From Frankia torreyi (GTDB lineage: Bacteria; Actinomycetota; Actinomycetes; Frankiales; Frankiaceae), in NCBI RefSeq assembly GCF_000948395.1, contig NZ_JYFN01000024.1:7606-69681 (forward strand): DNA of 62,076 nucleotides, written 5' to 3'. Made by a program: the position numbers and the translations under genes. The notes beneath the pieces were generated by a model. The model searched no databases. It was not told the origin of the DNA and was given only the letters and a program-made list of their open reading frames with translations. Each line of letters begins with the position of its first letter. Positions within the stretch are counted from its first letter, which is position 1. Positions 59,954-62,076 of this stretch are shown piece by piece.

Positions 59954-61759
59954 GTGCGGGACCGCGTGGCGATCGTGACGGGTGGCGGGGGCGGCATCGG
60001 TTCGGCGGTGTCGGTGGAGCTCGCCCGGCGCGGCGCCACCGTCGTCGTGCTGGACAGCGGCGACGGCCTGCGCGGCGAGCCGCTGGGGGAGCGCAGCGCC
60101 GAGCGGACCGTCCGGCGCATCGAGGCGGAGGGCGGGCGTGCCGTCGCCGCGCCGATCTCCGTCACCGACGCCGACGCCGTGCGGGGGCTCGTCGAGGAGA
60201 CGGTCGCCCGGTTCGGCTCGTTGGACATCGTTGTCAACACGGCCGGGATCCTGCGTTTTCCCCGCATCGCCGACGCCTCGGCGGAGGACTGGGCGGCGGT
60301 GCTCGGCGTCCACCTCGGCGGATATCTCAACCTGCTGGCCGCCGCGCTGCCGTGGATGACGGCCGGCGGGTACGGCCGGATCGTGGGCGTCACCTCCGGC
60401 GTCGGGCTGGCGCGGACCTCGGTCGACGGGCCGGCCTACGGCAGCGCCAAGCGGGCCGTCGCCGCCCTGACCTGGCAGCTCGGTCCGGTCCTGCCGGCGG
60501 GGGTGGCGGTGAACGCGCTGTCGCCCATCGCCGCCACCCGGATGGTGACCGAGGGCCTCGTCGCCGCCGGCGCCGATCCGCGCGGCCTCGACCTGTCCGC
60601 GATGCCGCAGCCGGAACACATGGCTCCCGCCGCCGCCCGCCTGGCGAGTGAGGAGTTCGGCTGGTGCCGCGGGCGGGTGCTGTTCTCCGCCGGTTCGGAG
60701 CTGTCCCTGATCGCGCCGCCGCGCCTGGTCGAGGCGGTGGCGACGGGCGGCGCGGGCGCGGCCGCCGCGCTGGGCGCGCTCGTGCGGCCGGTGCTGGCGC
60801 CGGCGCAGGCGCAGCAGCGCTCGACCGGCGGCTCGAACCCGCGCTCCGCCCCGCTCGTAGCCGCGCCTCCAGGTTCGGCCGCGCCGGCCGGTTCCGCGGA
60901 ACCGGCCGGCTCCGTCGGTGTGGTCGGGCCGGCCGGTTCGGCGGGGCGGGCCTGCCTCGTCGTCGGGGACGATCGCGCGCTGACCGGGCAGCTCACCGGG
61001 GCGCTCGCGCCGTGGGGTTACAGCACCGTCGCGGCGCCGGTCGGCGACACCGGGACCGGCGACGCGGCGGCCGGCTTCGCCGCGGCCGAGCAGGGCATCC
61101 GCCGGGCCGCGGCGGGCACGGGGGCCGGGCTCGACGCCGTGGTCGTCATCCACGGCGCCGACGCGACCAGCGCCGGCGGGGAACCGGGCGGGGACTGGCA
61201 CGCGATCCTGACCAGCCACGCGGGGACGGCGGCGACGATCCTCGGGCATGCCGCGTGGTCCCGCGCCGCCGCGCGGCACGTGGCGGCGACCGGACGGGCA
61301 CTGCGCGTCGTGCATGTCGTGCCCGCGCTGACCCCCGGCGGCCGCAGCGCCGCCCAGGCCGTCACCCAGCTCGCCCGTTCCGTCAACGACACCCCGATCA
61401 CCCCGGCCGGGCCCGGACTGTCCGGCCCGATCGGCCCCAACGGCCCGGACGGCTCCAACGGCCCGGACGGTGCCGGCGGCCCGGACGGTGCCGGCGGCTC
61501 GGGGGGCAGGCTGCTGGAGTTCGCGGTCAGCGCGGAGAGCCCGTACCCGGCCGACCGCGTCGGGCTCGTCGAGCTGGTGGCGAGCCTCGTCGCCGCGCCG
61601 GACACGGCGCCGTTGGCCGGCGCCGAACTCGTCGTCCGGCCCGGCTGGCTGGGCCTGCGCGCGCACCCGGCGCCGGCCGTCACCGCGTCGCTGGCCGGGG
61701 CCGAACCTGGCCCCTGGATCGACGACGTGCTACGCGACGCCCTCGCACCGTTCGGCTGA
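59954..61759 (+). CDS. Two-domain short-chain dehydrogenase, second domain degenerate
   Basis: The 601-residue protein opens with a normal SDR: TGGGGGIG cofactor motif, VVNTAG, a Ser near 148, and Tyr162 with Lys166 in YGSAK. After an Ala/Pro/Ser-rich linker (about residues 285-330) a second Rossmann-like unit begins (ACLVVGDDRALTGQLTGALA; DAVVVIHGADATS). It lacks the glycine motif and the YxxxK pair. A Gly/Pro/Asn repeat lies near the end. Multidomain SDRs of this kind are known in lipid and polyketide metabolism. It runs toward an amidohydrolase and may belong to a catabolic operon. Confidence 0.82.
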   Translation: MRDRVAIVTGGGGGIGSAVSVELARRGATVVVLDSGDGLRGEPLGERSAERTVRRIEAEGGRAVAAPISVTDADAVRGLVEETVARFGSLDIVVNTAGILRFPRIADASAEDWAAVLGVHLGGYLNLLAAALPWMTAGGYGRIVGVTSGVGLARTSVDGPAYGSAKRAVAALTWQLGPVLPAGVAVNALSPIAATRMVTEGLVAAGADPRGLDLSAMPQPEHMAPAAARLASEEFGWCRGRVLFSAGSELSLIAPPRLVEAVATGGAGAAAALGALVRPVLAPAQAQQRSTGGSNPRSAPLVAAPPGSAAPAGSAEPAGSVGVVGPAGSAGRACLVVGDDRALTGQLTGALAPWGYSTVAAPVGDTGTGDAAAGFAAAEQGIRRAAAGTGAGLDAVVVIHGADATSAGGEPGGDWHAILTSHAGTAATILGHAAWSRAAARHVAATGRALRVVHVVPALTPGGRSAAQAVTQLARSVNDTPITPAGPGLSGPIGPNGPDGSNGPDGAGGPDGAGGSGGRLLEFAVSAESPYPADRVGLVELVASLVAAPDTAPLAGAELVVRPGWLGLRAHPAPAVTASLAGAEPGPWIDDVLRDALAPFG

Positions 61760-61784
61760 TCGGCCCCGTCCCCGGGAGGCTGCT

Positions 61785-62076
61785 GTGGAACATCCGCAAC
61801 GGGTCGTCGACGCCCACGTCCACCACTGGGATCCGGCGCGCACCGAGTGGTACCCGTTCCTCGCCGCCGACGCCTCGCTCGCCGCCGTCGGCATGCCCGA
61901 CGCCGACCGGATGCGCCGGCCGTTCGATCAGTCGACGTACCTCGCCGAGGCGAGCCGCTGGAACGTCGAGGCGTACGTGCACGTGACCGCCGCGCCCGAG
62001 CACTTCGTGGCCGAGACCGCCGAGATCGCCCGCCTCGCCAAGGCCACCGGCCAGCCGCAGGCGATCATCGGCGGGG
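61785..62076 (+). CDS. Amidohydrolase (metal-dependent TIM-barrel hydrolase), 5' part
   Basis: The window ends inside this gene after 97 codons. It starts at a GTG with GGGAGG five bases before it. VDAHVHHWDP carries the HxH metal ligands of the amidohydrolase-2/ACMSD group, followed by an EWYPFLAADA segment typical of 2-pyrone-4,6-dicarboxylate-lactonase-like members. It follows the SDR gene by 25 bases and is probably co-transcribed. Confidence 0.85.
   Translation, partial: MEHPQRVVDAHVHHWDPARTEWYPFLAADASLAAVGMPDADRMRRPFDQSTYLAEASRWNVEAYVHVTAAPEHFVAETAEIARLAKATGQPQAIIGG

Noticed and set aside
57842-61666. Minus-strand open frame of 1274 codons spanning two genes
   Set aside because: It is antisense to the NERD-helicase and SDR genes, has Arg/Asp/Gly/Pro-rich composition without domains, and arises from high GC at third codon positions.

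Overview
The window is very GC-rich DNA from a sporulating, filamentous actinobacterium. Frankia or a close relative fits best: it carries an SsgA-family sporulation protein, a class F sortase, an ECF42-type sigma factor with its DGPF partner, many flavin-dependent monooxygenases, GTG/TTG starts and ATGA-type overlapping genes. The genus is inferred from gene content and style. No rRNA, tRNA, CRISPR array or intact transposase gene was seen.

Layout. 1-5.3 kb: a clipped membrane gene, a membrane glycosyltransferase of the cellulose/hyaluronan synthase type, and a DrrAB-like drug exporter with a MerR regulator, closed by a strong hairpin. 5.3-12.5 kb, minus strand: a fusion of an FAD/NAD(P)-binding oxidoreductase with a TTC38-like TPR protein, headed by a tiny upstream reading frame; a four-gene ABC exporter plus two-component operon; and a TetR regulator. 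12.6-15.5 kb: a truncated lipase, a flavin monooxygenase and a CGNR regulator.

15.6-26.9 kb is the main catabolic cluster. A promoter and a short cysteine-containing leader peptide precede a peptide/nickel-type ABC importer (lipoprotein, two permeases, fused double ATPase), two luciferase-like monooxygenases, an aromatic-ring-type FAD monooxygenase and a DUF1684 protein. Together they look like uptake and oxidative breakdown of an organic nutrient, probably organosulfur, under cysteine or sulfur control.

27-38 kb is a rearranged accessory region: an ECF42 sigma/DGPF pair with a recognisable promoter, a frameshifted Uma2 gene, an ABC ATPase that has lost its Walker A and Walker B regions, an intact FtsX-type permease, a HEAT-repeat protein, and partial second copies of the DUF1684, permease, HEAT and SDR genes. 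38-48.8 kb holds SsgA, a secreted esterase, small unknown genes, a TetR regulator with a frameshifted FAD monooxygenase, EthD, DUF2252, a sortase/substrate pair, a DJ-1 family protein, and an SMI1/KNR4 gene bracketed by copies of the 3' end of an F420/FMN-binding gene. 48.8-62 kb is more ordinary: rhodanese, P1 peptidase, a GAF-SpoIIE phosphatase, a Na+/H+ antiporter, CspA, a secreted hydrolase, a NERD-helicase, a two-domain SDR and the start of an amidohydrolase.

Two themes recur. Short in-frame tandem repeats, mostly of 9, 15 or 18 bp, sit in linkers, termini and intergenic gaps. Orphan 3' gene ends (DUF1684, SDR twice, PPOX, WD40) occur, and three of these families bracket accessory cassettes as direct repeats.
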